Shown piece by piece: positions 1 to 13,710 of a DNA stretch of 64,000 nt. The notes under the pieces were generated by a model. It worked only from the letters and a program-made list of their open reading frames with translations. It was not told the DNA's origin and did no database searches. Where the stretch lies: positions 9,806,622-9,870,621 of the forward strand of contig NC_092463.1 of the NCBI RefSeq assembly GCF_047495875.1. Reading direction: 5' to 3'. The stretch's first letter is position 1. Each line of letters starts with the position of its first letter. Origin of the DNA: Pithys albifrons albifrons. Its lineage: Eukaryota; Chordata; Aves; Passeriformes; Thamnophilidae. Both the position numbers and the translations under genes were made by a program.

Positions 1-3000
1 CAGGAACTAACTTTCCAGCTCTTGTTCTCTAAAATTTCTAGAGACTAGGACCAAGGCAGAAGTCTTATGGCAACCTTAGTTACTTGCCCAAAGTTGCACT
101 TTCTTTTGCTTTCCCTTCAGGGAGCCCCACATCTCTTTCCTACCTGACTCAGAAGTTTCCTAGCATCGGCAAATTATGGTTTTGAATTGTCAGCTCTCTG
201 TAGTAGAGTGGTAGGTGTGTTTTGAGAATGCTTGTTGAAGTAAGGCCTGCAGGGTAGGGGATTTTGGAACAAAGAAGACTGTATTTTTGTAAATCCTGGC
301 AAGCATAGGTAGGAGGAAGACACCCGTCTCTTGGCCAAGATGCTAGTACTTCTACTTGGGAGTAGCAATAACCTACAAAAGACTTTGCAAGAAGTCATTT
401 GCAATGTTCACACTCTTTTAGGGTATTTTTTGGTTCTGAGCTGCTTAAGTGGAGTTCTGCTGGTTTATTGGGTTGGAGCGAGGATTGCAAAAGGTCTTCA
501 GAACCACACAGAACATCAGGCTTGGTACGCACCTGTGAGGAGGGAGGAAAGGGGGCTATGGGCAGACATCTCCATGGAAGGACTGAATAAAAAAAGGTGG
601 CACATTGTGAGGACACTGCTTAAAGCAAACCAAGCCATATATTTGACATAAAACTCCCTTGCCCTACAAGTCACTTATTAACATCATGTGACAGGGTTTG
701 ACACATGTTCTCTGCTGCAACCCCCAGCAAGGAAAGCAGTTTTTCTGCTGGCTGAGAGCTCCTTTGGCAGTGCTGGCAGCTTCCCTTTTGACTTCCTTTC
801 CCGGGTGTACTCTGCCCTGTGGTTTTTGGCAGCAGAAGTGATGGCTGCAAAGCAAGCAGTGGGAATGAACTTTCAAAAGGTGGGCACACAGTAGCAGCCA
901 CATTCGCTGCTGACTATTAAAGAGAATTTATTTAAAGAGAGGTACCTCAATAGCAAGGGATACTTTAACATGATCAGGGTTATGTGCAGTTGGGAGAGAA
1001 AAGCAGCTTGTTCTGTATTTATCAGCTGCCACACTGGTAACTAGCTTTGGCAGAGGGGCAGACTAAGTCAGGAGTCCAGGGAAGAAAAGAGACAGATTTT
1101 AGATGTTTAGATTCTGCATTTACAGACTCTCTTGCTAGAGACACAAAAAGCAGAGAGAGACTATGGCTGTGATAATCTGTATAACAATTCAAGGCTTAGG
1201 GAAGCTGGATTCCAATTCACCTGTGAGAGGGCAGGCATTACCAGGGGGGGTTAGGAGAGGAAATACAGTGCCAGGTTTTAATAGAAGTACACAGGGCATA
1301 GAGAGGCAATGAATTGTACAGTAGTGCCATGTGTTTTAGAGGGCATGGCACTGGAGTATCACAGTGACAGACTTTTAACAGTGCTCCAGGCACACCCAGC
1401 TTTTCTAAAACCATACAGCATAATTCCTAACACAATTATCACAGCCACATTTTCAAGCCAATGTTATGTCAGAAACACTCACTATATGGAGCTCTTTTGA
1501 AAATTGGCTTCTATTTTTTGGCAGTAATCAAAAGCTGAGCTGTCCAGAAAATGGGAGCTCTAAATGCCTGGATAATGTTTCTCAATTTTACCCACAATCA
1601 GGAGAACCTGTAAACCACAAAGGCAATGTCATCAGCCTTTTTTAAAGGTTATCCCCATCAGACAATTTGGTCTTCTATTTCAGTCAGCAATAGTAAAGTA
1701 ACAGACCAAGACAACATTCAGATATATCCTCTGTTTTAAGACACAGACCTTATGTAAACAGGAACAGCACTGATGTACATGTAGGTAACAGTAGTTGTAG
1801 TGCATGACTGTTCTTTTAAAAGAAAGGAAACGCCGGGTAGTTATCTCCATCAGATTTTATTATGCGACACCAGGATGAACGATTACATACTGTGCAATAA
1901 GCTAAGTGAGGTTTTAATCGCTGCTGCATTTATGGATGGTTTATCCTGACCTTTCATAGCCTTAGAAACCAATAACTGAAGCAAAACAAAGTTTACCACC
2001 TCCTCTAAGAAACTGGTCATGTGAACATAATCAAATCTTGGACATTACTAAAGCCTGGATTCCTGGGCTGATGAGGAACTGAGTCATTTTCCATGTCAGA
2101 TGGTGTAGGACAAGTGATGTTTTTTGGTTTTGACCAATTTAGAATAGAGGATATAGGGTTTATGATTAAAGCTAAATCATCACCTAAACTAAATTACACC
2201 GAATTTGCAGCTTTCATCATCTGCGTACTTCATTTATAAGACAACAGCAAGCCTTGTAATGTCTTTAATGAAGCATACTTATACTAAGAAATGTGATGTA
2301 TCTTAAGAATAGTTATGTAGAAATTATGGTAGATAAATGTCATACTAAAAAGGGAGAGCCCTGTCTTCCAGACATACCAATTCCATGGAAAGATTTCTCC
2401 TAGGCATAGAGATTTAATGAAATCCACATGTAGGTTAGTAGCAGAGCTGTGAACCAAACCTGCAGTCTCACCTTTTCTCTCTCTTCATTTTATCACCATG
2501 GCTTTCCAAAGAGGTGAATGAGATGACAAGGAATGAGAAATGGTATTTAGCACAGTTTTCACATAACCATTTTTTGCTGGTCCCCTGAAGACCCACAGTT
2601 GTCATTAGGACTCTAATCCAGAATTTTCTCCATTCTCGAAAACTTGAAATAAGAGTCAGCTCCCCTTCATGAGTCTTTTGCATGCCATTAATTTATAGAC
2701 TTCCATTCTTCTTGCAACCAAGTAATTTCTTTCAACCTTAATGCATTCAGGAGCTACCATTTGAATTAAAAGACTTGCAGAATCACTACTATGAAGATAA
2801 CTGTGATGATAACCTCTTTTCACCATATCGCTATTTGTACAAACAAGAATACTGCTTTTTCAGCTTATTTCAGTCATGAAGAAAACAAGTTACTGTGATT
2901 CTTTCTTTTTTCTTTTCTTTTCCCAAAGGGGAAGGCACACTTGCAAAGTCCACCTTCAGCAAACCTTGTCTACCTGTGGTCTGCTTTAAAAGAGTGGCTT

Positions 3001-5930
3001 TTCAAGGCCTCTCAAAGGCTGCCTCATTCCAGGCTTGGTGACAGAATTGCCTACAGCAATATTTAGCCATTTTATTTGCCACCCTCAGATGCAAATGCAA
3101 AGGAGCAGACACGCCTCAGATTAATCTTACCACAAACATTCAAAAAAGGTAATCACTCTGATCTGACCCACAAAAGAGAGAAACTGCGCATATCCAATGA
3201 ATTTGCAGGCATCACTCCTTGCAGCTGCACAGCTGTCCTTCACACATGAAAGAAACAGGTCCAGCTACCAAACATCTCTTTAAGCTTTTCCTTCTGTATG
3301 GCTATATTCGTGTTTCTCCAAACCACAGGCCTGCATAACATTGCAGCTGCCCGGGCCAGATCCTCAGCTGTTGTAACCCCACCTGGCTCCATGGATTTCA
3401 AATGCCTTTTCCACCCACTGGGAAACTTATCTGCAAGTTGAAAGTACTTCCCGCTCCTCCCTCCCTGCCTACCACACAAGCATATACAGACACATCCACA
3501 TACATGGTGAATGGAATGAGATCCAAAAAGTTTTTCGCAACTCTGGTAGCAATATTGTTGAGTTTGTTTTTTTTCCCAGACTAACTTGGAAGGAAAACTT
3601 TGAAGGCTTTCCAATGCAAGTGTTCCTGGGGCAAGAGAGATGATTGTAAAGAATAGCTAGAGCTTGGTTCTGCAAGAACTTCTAACATGCAAACTTAAGG
3701 CAAACATCCGTTCCTCCTTCTCTTCTTTCTCTCCTACAACGAATGTACAACTGTACACCCTAGTGGATCATTCTGTTAGACACTTCTCATGGCTGCCAGG
3801 TCACTGACTGTGTGGCAGTTTCTGCCAGGCAAGTAGAAATGTGCTGGTCCTACATTTTTGATAATGACTTTCTCGCAGCGAGTCAGGGGAAGATGGCCAT
3901 TTTCCTTAGTTTAGGTTCACTAAGGAACAAGTAAGACACAAGAGAAGCATCTCCCCCCTATATATATGCATGAGAAAACTACTGGGAAAACCAGAGAGAA
4001 AGGATCCTATCTTGAAGTAATTAGGACAATGGGGGAAAAGTGGGGAGATTAAGGAGGTGAACTCTTTGTTCCCTGTTTTGTGATTTCATTGGGCCTTGAA
4101 GTGGTTAAAACAAAGAGCTTCTAATTTTCAGAACTGTACAATGCCAGCCCTCTCAAGTGAGACATCATTAAAGTGGGAATGATTGCATACTAGGATACTG
4201 GGAAAAGGGGTCAGAATATAACAAATCCTCTGTTTTAATTTGCTAAAGAGAAAGTAGTCACCAGAGTAGGATTTGATGTTGGATAGCCCTACTTTTGCTC
4301 TGAAATAGCACAACTTTCCACCAGAACTGCAGCTGGGCTGGGTGAGGTCAACATGCGCCAAAGAGTTCAGGGAAAGACCACAAGCTTTAGTCACTCTGTC
4401 ATCTACTGCAAATTCAGAACAGTAGTCTCTGAGCATTTGGTGAGTTCTGTATGAACCCCTGATCACCATCCAGATATAGGCACATACAGAGCCATTTTCT
4501 GAGTTTATACAGCTCTGGGGGCCAGCATGATCCTGTGTTGACACGTACAATATTCAACAGATGGAGTGTCTTAGTGTTTTTGCAATACAAACCACCATAA
4601 GACTATTAATGAGGCACTATCTTTTAAATTAATCTCTCCAGTATTAAGCTGGTGATGGTGGACTAATAATACATTTCAGATAATATTATCTGAGCATCTT
4701 CTGGGCAACTCAAAGTCATACAAAGCTTTTAGCTGATTTCATCATCCAGCTGTCTCTTCCTTTTACACTTCTTGGCATATAGGCTGCTTTTCTTGCAAAA
4801 GTTTTGTTGCAGTCAATTTTTTTTAATTGGTTGTTCAATAGGGATTGAAAGATGCAACTATGATGAAGGAAAAAACACTCATCTGACTAGATATGGTTGT
4901 GACTAGGTAATTTGGGTATTTCCCAAAGATACTTAGATGAATCCTAAATATAGGATTTTGATGATGTTGAGTTTTTAATTTCTAGTTTAATAATGCCCTT
5001 CATGCAATGGATAAGTGCAACAATACTTGTGGACAAAAGGACAGCCTTTTGGAAACAGGCCATCTGCAAAGCTGACTATATATGATTGTTTCCTTTCCTT
5101 TATGAGCCACACTGGGATTTCCAGATTCAGCAAGTCATCATCTTCACTTAAAACATACACCAGATTTGTAACATACCATAGGTTGACTTTATCAGATTAT
5201 TTAAAGAAACCTATTCATTTCCAAGTAAATGAAAAATATTTTTAATCATTGCCTGTGAACCACTTAGCACATTAACTTGTCCCTCTGAAATCATTTACTT
5301 AAGTGTGCCCTCAGTTTGTTTAATCCATAACTGGTCAATAGTATATTAATATTACAGTCTCATTTTGGATCTAAGCATGTCTGAGCCTATTAAACTGTCA
5401 CCCTGGATTTACTTGCAGGGAAAAATTATCTGCATTCAGAGATAGAGGGAGAAAAGTATTAAAGTGAATTGAGCACTAATGAAATTAATCATAATCATTG
5501 TAAGTACTTTCAACTGCTGTCACCCAGTGGGAGATGCTGCTACAGGAAAAGTCTTCCAGCTCTATTGTTTTTCTGGCTGAGCTGTGGAGCTATTTCAACT
5601 TTTGCTTCTTCCAAAGAGACTGATACCACTCTGGTGATCATTTAGTTCCTTTTTTTTTTTTTAACTAGGAATCAACCTTAGAGACAACCTTGAAACACAA
5701 GATGTTTCATGTAAAGCTTGTTCTAGTGAACTAGTTTAATGTAGGTCAAACCTACGGTAGTTTGTATTATAATTCATTCAAACTGTGAGACTCCATCTCT
5801 TGCTGTTTGCTTTTACTGTACTGCTTGTGAACCTCATATGTGTAATTTACAGGTCTGAGACAATAGGAAAGAGCAAGTCAGGAGAAAAATGATCTATGTT
5901 CTTGCAGTGTACGATACATTTAGATATATA
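1..5930. other. Unique non-coding sequence, no gene recognised
   Basis: No coding region, RNA gene or recognisable mobile element was found here. Open frames exist at 331-651 (plus), 3240-3614 (minus) and 4128-4550 (minus), but their translations have no recognisable domain, and some overlap equally long frames on the other strand, which is expected by chance. Small T-rich or A-rich runs occur, for example near 5650. Regulatory elements or very old repeats could be hidden and would need alignment to other birds. Confidence 0.6.
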
Positions 5931-6022
5931 AAGCCAGATCCTGAGTTGTGTAAATCAGAATAGGTGCATGCTGCATTAAAGTCAATAAAACTATGCAGGT
6001 TTATATTAGTGCTGTAAGATCA
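5931..6022. repeat. Degenerate palindromic MITE-like relic
   Basis: The segment starts with CCAGATCCTGAG and TGTAAATCAGAATAG. It passes through a central ATTAAAGTCAATA and returns with CTATGCAGGTTTATA and GCTGTAAGATC, which approximate the reverse complement of the start. As I recall, this matches a palindromic repeat widespread in reptile and bird genomes, whose arms read roughly GATCCTCAGCTGGTGTAAAT and whose centre reads CCATTGAAGTCAATGG. The arms here are eroded, as expected for an old non-autonomous DNA transposon. I cannot name the family with certainty. Confidence 0.5.
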
Positions 6023-7019
6023 TTCCTTACAGAATTCTTCTTACTTCATGCAAACATTTTATAATCCTTTAATAATACTTACATTTTAAAAGATCTTTCT
6101 CTTTTTTTCCCTTCCAACTTCTGAGATCTGTAGTGACAAGACAGTAATCTGTACCCCCTTTAATACTATGAAACCTTTGAAGGGTTCCCCCACACATTTT
6201 GTTTGAATTCTTCAGTTGTCTAGAAACTCCAGTGTTGTATGGATTAAAACTCTGATGAAGAAGAACGTGACAATGGGAAAGACAAAAAATAATAGCAGAT
6301 CAAAAGGAGTTATTTCTAAAAACAAATTCAGCCCTATCCAAAACTAAGTAACATTTGACATTTAAAAAATATTTGATCAGTGTTTTGTCTTACAGAACTA
6401 CTAAAGGGGAACTGTGATGTGTAAATTAAATTCAAATGAAGGTTAAATATAGATCTTTGAGAAAGAATACACAGTTTAAATTACCTAATTATTTGGACAA
6501 AATCTGTTCTTCTGTAATTAAATGTATACAAAATAATGTGTCATTTTACTAAAGTACATTTGGAGAGGAGACGTTTATCATCGAATGGTTACTTCCTCTT
6601 GAAGATCATAAAGATACTGTCATCACTCAGTGCTGTGTAGGGAGGAAATTTAGTTCATACATTTGTCAGAGCTCTGATGAAGTTGAATGAAGTGAGACAG
6701 AGTGCTCCTGTATTTTGCTGTATGCAACCCTTGAGGTCGTGATCCTGCAAAACCCTTTAATACATCGTTTTAAGTCTTTGTCTAGAGTTCATGCCTGTGC
6801 AGGAAGGGATACACATAGGCAATGTGCTCAGGCAGTGCTCTGGTCATGGAAAGAGCTGATAATTCATTGAATCCACGTCTGCTGCAATGCCCAGGACCGG
6901 AATTCTGCCTTGCATCATGCTCAGACCCTCTCATTCTGCAAGTGTTCCCAGGCTTCAGAAGAATGACCGCTGGACTGAGTTACAGCCCATGTGATTAAGG
7001 GGGTAAGTGTCTGGATCAC
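6023..7019. other. Unique non-coding sequence
   Basis: Nothing coding is visible. A string near 6741 (GATCCTGCAAAACC) resembles the end of another palindromic amniote repeat, but only one side is recognisable, so it is not called. Confidence 0.5.
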
Positions 7020-7340
7020 TGAGGTTTGTTTAGTCTATTTTTAAATGTGTTAAATGAAGGGATTTTACCATCTTTCTGTGGGAGACTTCTCCTGAGCTCA
7101 GCAGATGTCAACAGCAGGATATCTTTTGCTATCTGGGTATGAACTTTCTCTTCACCTTGTCCACTCCTATTCATTATTTTCTTTTTTCACTGGAGTGTAC
7201 ATTCATCAATAGTCACACACTTTAATACTTCTGGTTTTTCCTCTAAGCCATGGCTCAATTCCTTAAACTGTAGCTCTTTCATTCTATTTTTGGTGACACT
7301 CCATCTGCCTCTTTTCTGCTTTAGGGCACCCTTCTCACCC
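7020..7340 (-). mobile_element. Old CR1-like LINE fragment, antisense (tentative)
   Basis: Read on the plus strand, the order of short motifs resembles the reverse complement of the 3' untranslated part of old CR1 elements. A stretch about a blemish or gap (TTTACCATCTTTCTGTGGGAG, broken here by mismatches) is followed by a TTTTGCTATCTGGGTATGAA-like segment and then CTTCACCTTGTCC, which parallels the end of the CR1 'dense region'. The match is weak and from memory of the family. The copy is strongly decayed and has no open reading frame. Confidence 0.4.
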
Positions 7341-10300
7341 TTTTCTGCCTCCCTCCAGTCTGCCAGTTCTGTTCATATCTGCTATGTGTGGCTGACAGAA
7401 ATCTCAGCCTTACTTGGGTCTCAGAGTTCTATGCCTTCAATTTAATACTGCAATATGGGCACAATGCATTTGGGTTGTTCAAATACTGCTCATGAACCAA
7501 AATTTTGCTCTCCAGAGGGCTGGAAATTAAGTCTGCACAGTGAGTCTAAGCTTCACAATGCCATTCACTGCAGTAAAGATGTGATATGGAATTGAGACTT
7601 GGAAAAGAAAATAATAAGCAAGTTCATATTGCTCAAAATTCTGAATTTTCCAATATGTACCTGGAATCATGCAAATTTCCTGTGGTTTCCCAGGTTGGAA
7701 GAGTAGCACCGCTCTGCATTTGTGGTCCCCAGTGGTAATATCCATCATAATTATATTGGGCAAGAAATTACATGCTCATTAGAAAAAGCACACTGCTGCA
7801 CAAAACTTTTGTCTAGTGGGAACAGACCATCTGAACTGCATGTGGGAAGAATGTTCGGGTTTCACACATGTCAAGGAATGATTTTTCAAAGTCAGTATGA
7901 AATTAAAGGCAGCCCATCAAACTCCCACAAGTTATTGTACAATCCAATCTTATTCAAATTCACTCTGCAGAACATGAGCTTACTTAAAGAAAAAGGAAGA
8001 GGAGAAGGAGAGAAAAAAAAAAAGGATTTATTGCTAGTAGTCATAAAAGGAAACCATAAATCTATTGGGACCATGCAGTAAGTCTAATAGTGAATAAGAA
8101 CAAATGTAATCAATATGAATGTATTCATTTTTATTCTCTCTCAGCCACAATCAATATGCATGGTATCTTAGTGCCGAATAGGAAGACATAGCTTTTGCCC
8201 TAGTGAGTTTACAATACTTCAACAAAATTCCTGCTGAGTTTTGATTGAATAATAAGTTTGGCTCTAGCTAGACAAAATGTGCAGGCAGGCAATATGCTGA
8301 CAGGGAACAAAACTGGGAGTCACCAATTCTAGGAAAGAGATAGATGTGGGAAGCCAAGGGAAGAACAGAGAGGTAAGCAGTGACTTTGAGCAGAAAAAAC
8401 AGAAGTGATGCAGTTATTTCTCTGGGTGGTGGAAAACACCCCTTTTGAAGAACAAAAGAAACCTGGCCCCAACCTTAGTGCAGCATATTCCAATTATTCA
8501 TTTACTGTGTCATTCTTAATTGTCTTCATAGCTCCTGTTCCATGGCTACAACATGCCCAGAGGGTGTGAAGCAGCACCATCAGAGTTGCCAAAGCAGAGG
8601 AGACACAGACCCCTGGGAAATCTGGAAGCACACTGGTTCCCACCATAACACCCCAGGCAAACATCTTTGTACAGAGGAGGCACAAAACGAGCAGAGGAAA
8701 CCTCCACTTTGTTTCCCCACCACTGACACTGCTGAACAAGCAGTCTGTTGCATTCTCCACTGACTTTAATTTGCAAATAACCTTAAAGCCTTCCAGAAAA
8801 CAGCATGGGAATTTTTTTTAATGACAGTAACAAAGGTTTGGCTGTCTGTGTAAAGCGTGTAATGTAATTACTGAGCAACCAAAGAGTACACAAGGTGTCA
8901 GGTAGAAACAAAGAAAGAGGTCATCTTGATCGGAAGAGAGAATGAAAGCAGAGAGAAGTATTCATATTCATAGAACAAAACTACTGCACTGTCATGTCTG
9001 GACATTGAGCCTACCTGGGCACTAACAAAAATTCCAAACAAATTAATAAAATTGTTTCACATCAACCTGCCAGAGCAGTGGCTGTGTTCCCCAATCACCT
9101 GAGTGGGCAGCCTGAGAACAATTCAGTCAGGTATCTAACTTTCACTGAAATTTAGGTGTGCTGCCCACTTAGCTACTCTTTGTATTGAAGGCCCACACAC
9201 TGCTCTGTGTCAGACATTGTTTCTCAGTGGTCTCTCTCTGTTCCTGGGGAGAAGTTCCCAAAAGCCTCCTGATGAGCTCTCCAGTACTAATCACCATGCA
9301 CTGCTTACCTATTCACTTTCCAGAGTGCTGATAATGATTATTATGCTGTGTCCTGTCAGTTAGTTATATTCCTAATGAGAAGACCTAATTCCTTCCCTGA
9401 CTGATTGGGAGGCTTGGCTAGTGATGCTGTGTAGATTAAGAAGATGATTATTACTATGATTATGAGTGTTTCATTAGCAATAACAAGGAACTGTGGTCAG
9501 GTATGGCAGATACAGGAAATGAGAGAAAATACCTACATAAAAAGGTTAATAAAACTGGTGCTTTTCATGAACAGAGGAGATTTGCATGTGAAACAGAACA
9601 TGATGAGCTCAGAAAAAAATCTCTACTAGCATTAACTCCAATTTAAAAATTATTTAATTTTGCTATGCATTTTAGCCCAAGGAACACTGGCTTCCTGAAA
9701 GCATGCAAACAAGGTCATGAATTGCTCTTGGGAATACTTGGAGAAAAGGAAGGGTGAGCATATAAATTGGGTGAGTCACATTCCAATGAGAACTCCATTA
9801 CCTTGAGTGAGAGGAGGATTCAAGGAAAGAGCTCCTTTTCTGTGCCAGAGAGATCAGTGACTAAGTCAGTAGGGTTTTGGCTCCCTCAAGAAAGCCAGAT
9901 GGCACCTGAATGCAATAGTGCTGACAACCCATGAAAGGATCTGTCCCACCTGTTTGCTCATGAGCTATGGTGTACCAGAGCACGTGGGCCAGATGCAAAA
10001 TTATTTCAGATAGCAGAGTGCAGGGGAAAGAGTGGTGCAAATCCCACCTGTAGTCCTGAGTAAAATTCTCCAAGGCAGAGATACCAGCTCAGCTCTCAGG
10101 TACAGTTAGGTCATGTTTGAGTGGACAAGGAAAGCCTAAGGTGACAGTGATCTAATTACCTCCTCACAAGTGCGGGCAACAAGTATTTAAAACATGACAC
10201 AACAAATGCTTTCAAACAGCAATTTGCTCACAGCATCTTGCTTTCAGACTAAGAGGCAATGATTCCTTGAAGCTCAGGTACCAAGCCTTAAGCCAAAAAA

Positions 10301-12684
10301 GCCTGGTTTATGTCATGGGAAACCTCTTACCAACTGAAACGGGCTATCTGTAAATCCTTTCCAAACAGCAAGGTACTGGAATCAATGCTTATCAAAGAAA
10401 AATCCCCAGATCTTACTCCATTCCTTCAAATGCCCAGCACAGCAATAAAGTGTAAGTCAGAGAAGTGCTGTTGTGTCCCACTTAAATGTGGATGGAGAAA
10501 CTACGCACAACAGCAAACATGCCAAATTGACCAATTAGGGTACCTGTTTATTGTTTTCCATTCTGACATACATTCAAAACTCTCATCAAAATTCATCTAT
10601 TCCCTGAACACAGTCTGGCATAATTTTCCAGAAAAAAAAAAAACAGGAAGCTCATTAGCGTCCTTTAGAAGATACAAATATGTAGCTTCACACAACTTCA
10701 AGAAAACACATATGATTTCTTGTACTGGAAGGTAACTCTTTGTGAAAAATTGTAGTAGTGCATACATCTAGAGTATTCTTATTGCTCATAGTCTGTTCAT
10801 GGGATACCTCAGATACCTGAACATCGAAATAGCTCTATTTCATGTCATCTGCAAAACTTTGAAGGAAAAATCAGGGGAAGTCGAGGAATGGGAAAATAAA
10901 ATGTATAAGGAGTAGCAAAAAAAAAAACAAAACATAGGAATCATTTTAATTAATCAGACAAATTAAAACACATAATAAAGGAAGCACTGGATACAGTTTC
11001 TTCTTATTTTGACAACTGGCTATAGCTTTAACAGTATCAATTCAGAGCTTGTGTGGCAGCATCTGCACAAACAGCTGTAGTTCCCTTGTGTAAAACATAC
11101 TGGATGCAGCAGCAAATTAGCTGAACTTGCTTTCACAGGCAGCATGGTCTAATAAAGGAATTGTTAATGATTTCTGCTAAATAATAGAAAGCTTCAGGGA
11201 CATGGCGGTGTAGGACACTCCTTGCTCTCCCTTTGTCTAGGCGCACATCTCAGGCCTTGCACAACCTAGAATCTAACCTGGGGGGAGGGCTTGGGAACCA
11301 TTAGGGAGTGGAGGTGAAGGGAAATCTTCCTTTACTTTGCCTGCTATGGAGTAAATCCTGTGGATTATATTTCTATTTACATTTATTCTTCTCTGAGTAT
11401 TTGTGTTTAAAAAGCCTAATATGCCCTATCCGAAAGGATTACATGTAATTGATTTGATGCTCATCTTGAAATCGACTCTGGGAGACATATCAGTGTATTA
11501 AATTTAAAAGTTTGTATACAGGGACACCCAGTAAAAGTCCCCTAGAGCCAAAAAAGTTGTACATTATATAATTTCTGAGTTGTGTGTGGTTTTGGTTGGT
11601 TGTTTGGTTTGTTTCACTGTTGGTTTTTGGGGATCATTTTTGGTGGGCTGGAGAGTTTGTGCAGAGAAAAGGTAGGATATCTCTGTACTTGATTAAGACC
11701 AGTTAGTGGACATTTATTGTCAAGGGTTGCACTGTGTATTTGGTATTAACCTCTTGGATCACAGCAAGTGGCTTTTGAAGTTGGCTGGGGGCTGGAGAAA
11801 ACTTCTTTGTCAAGGGACACACCACCCCTGACTCCTTCCAAGGGGAAGCTGAGGGCAGAAGGCGTAGTGGGAAGGTCACTCTGTTCTGCCTGCCACATCA
11901 TGCAATAAATATTAAATGGAGATGATTATTGATTGCAAAGCATTCTCACAAGCCTTACAGCTTGTATGTATCTTGTTAGATAATTAAAGAAAAGCAGGGT
12001 TAGGAAAGAATGATCTGCCAGATGAAATTTCATATGTTTCATTCCTAGCAGTGTTGCAAAGTGAAATGATTTAAGGGCTTTATTTGATTTAGGGCCTTAG
12101 TTTTCCCACCCCTTCTGGTTTATCCTGACCCTTCCAGCACTCCCAGTAGCCCTGTCCTGGAACCATGGTGCCAGGTCCCCCACCATCTGCAACTGGTTTT
12201 TCTTCTTGCTGGCATCTGTGCTTTTCCAGTGGCAGTGATTAGTAGTGCCTCCTCTGCCAGGAGGGGACAACAGAGCAACTCACTTCCAATGGCACCTGCC
12301 AGTGAAAGTAATCTTGCACACTCTTCCCCACAGGGCAAAACCTGGCTGCTGCAGGCAGACCTGAAAGAGAAAATTAAGCTTGTAGTGTTTCAGTTTCCCT
12401 GATTTAATTTCCCTGTTGAAACAAAAAGAGAAATATGTTTAGTAAAAGCGATTGGAATCAGACCATGGACTTCATTCCAGGGCCCAGTGTTTCCAGGCAA
12501 GGAGCAAATAGATCTGTAGCTTTATTCAACCATTATTAGGATAGAGGCAAATTGACAAAATTCACATCTCAGTGAGGTTTCAGATAATGAATGTGCAGAA
12601 AAATGAGGTTTAATTGATATCTCTTCTAATTGTATTACTTTAAATGCTGGACCAAATAATCAAAGAAACAATTTATAAGGATAA
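7341..12684. other. Unique non-coding sequence, no gene recognised
   Basis: No gene was recognised. Frames at 7722-8081, 8494-8776 (both strands) and 10310-10735 have no domain, and the overlapping open frames on both strands near 8.5-8.8 kb argue against coding. GT-rich simple sequence is seen at 11580-11650 (repeated GGTTGGTT and TTTGGTTTG). Short A runs lie near 8016, 10630 and 10918. Confidence 0.6.
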
Positions 12685-13710
12685 AGGAGGAGATGAGTTA
12701 TGGCCAGCATGGATTTGTCAAGAACAAATTGTGCCATACCAATGTAATTTTCTTCCTCTACAGGATAATAGACCTTGCAGACATGGAAGAAGCAGTTACT
12801 GTGATATATCTTGAGCCTGGTAAGTTTTCTGACACTGTCTCATATAACATTCTGATAAAGAAGAGAAGAAAATGTGGACTAGGGGAAAACTGCTAGAGAG
12901 TGAGTGCAAAACTGATGAGAAAACCATGTTGAAGAGAATAATTATTCATGGTTCACTGTCAAAAGCTGCATCAAGTGTGTCCCAGAGAGGTGTCTCGGCC
13001 TGATACTATTCATTGGTAATGAACTGGGTTATAGAAGAGATTGTGGTGCTATTAAAATGGACATTATCTGGAAGAGGTTCCACATCTGCACCAGGAAATG
13101 ACTAGTGTTCCAGAATAGGAAAAATAGGATGCAAATCAAGCAAAGTGACTGTTATATTATACAATGAGCCATCAGTGGAAGATAAGAATAATTGACTTAC
13201 AGCTTTCTAAGTAAGGATCTGTGTGTTACTGTTAGTCAAAAGACAAACACAAAACCAGAGGACTAATTTTTCCCTTTACTCGACTGGTATAAGCCCTCAG
13301 GTTTTCGCCACTTGACTTTAAGGAATGTGTGGGCCAATGAGGTCCACAGGAGAGCAACAGAAATGACTGAAAATCTGGGCACCTGGTAGAAAGGTCTGGA
13401 CTTTCATAGTGGTAATCTGTAAGTGATTGTTGTAAAGAGCAAGCATTCTCTGTGACCACAGTGAATAGGACAAGAAAAAAAAATATTTATAATATAGGAA
13501 GAGAGTTTGAGGTTAGGCATTAGGAAAAAAACCCTAGGTATTACAGAAAGCTGAACAATGAAATAGACTCCTTGTGGATGCTGTGGAGTTTCCATCACTG
13601 AGAGAAGATCCATGTACAACTTGATGTTGTCCTAGAGTAGGGAATGAACTAGATGAGCTCTAGAGACTTCTTTCCAATCCACTTTTGTATAATCTCATAA
13701 ATTCTGTGAA
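12685..13710 (+). mobile_element. Broken CR1 LINE, reverse transcriptase to 3' end
   Basis: CR1 is the main avian non-LTR retrotransposon. At 12693-12896 the translation reads QHGFVKNKLCHTN, then VIYLEPGKFSDTVSYNIL, then RKCGL. These correspond to the CR1 reverse transcriptase blocks that normally read like QHGF-GKSC-TNL, YLDFSKAFDTVSH-IL and RKCGL. The LDF and KAF residues are changed and the frame closes at 12894, so the copy is dead. Downstream, 12990-13050 resembles the 'GPVLFNIFINDL' region. From 13270 to 13710 the sequence follows the CR1 3' region, including GTTAGGCATTAGGAAAAAA and GATGAGCTCTAGAGACTTC, and ends near ATTCTGTGAA. The distance from the RT block to the 3' end is shorter than in a complete element, so internal deletions are likely. 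Confidence 0.85.

Noticed and set aside
4128..4550. 140-codon minus-strand open frame
   Set aside because: No domain or family resemblance, and no supporting context.
6735..6790. Second palindromic MITE-like repeat (GATCCTGCAAAACC start)
   Set aside because: Only one arm resembles the remembered repeat, and the centre and second arm are not visible.
10310..10735. 141-codon plus-strand open frame
   Set aside because: Contains low-complexity lysine from a poly-A run and shows no recognisable domain.
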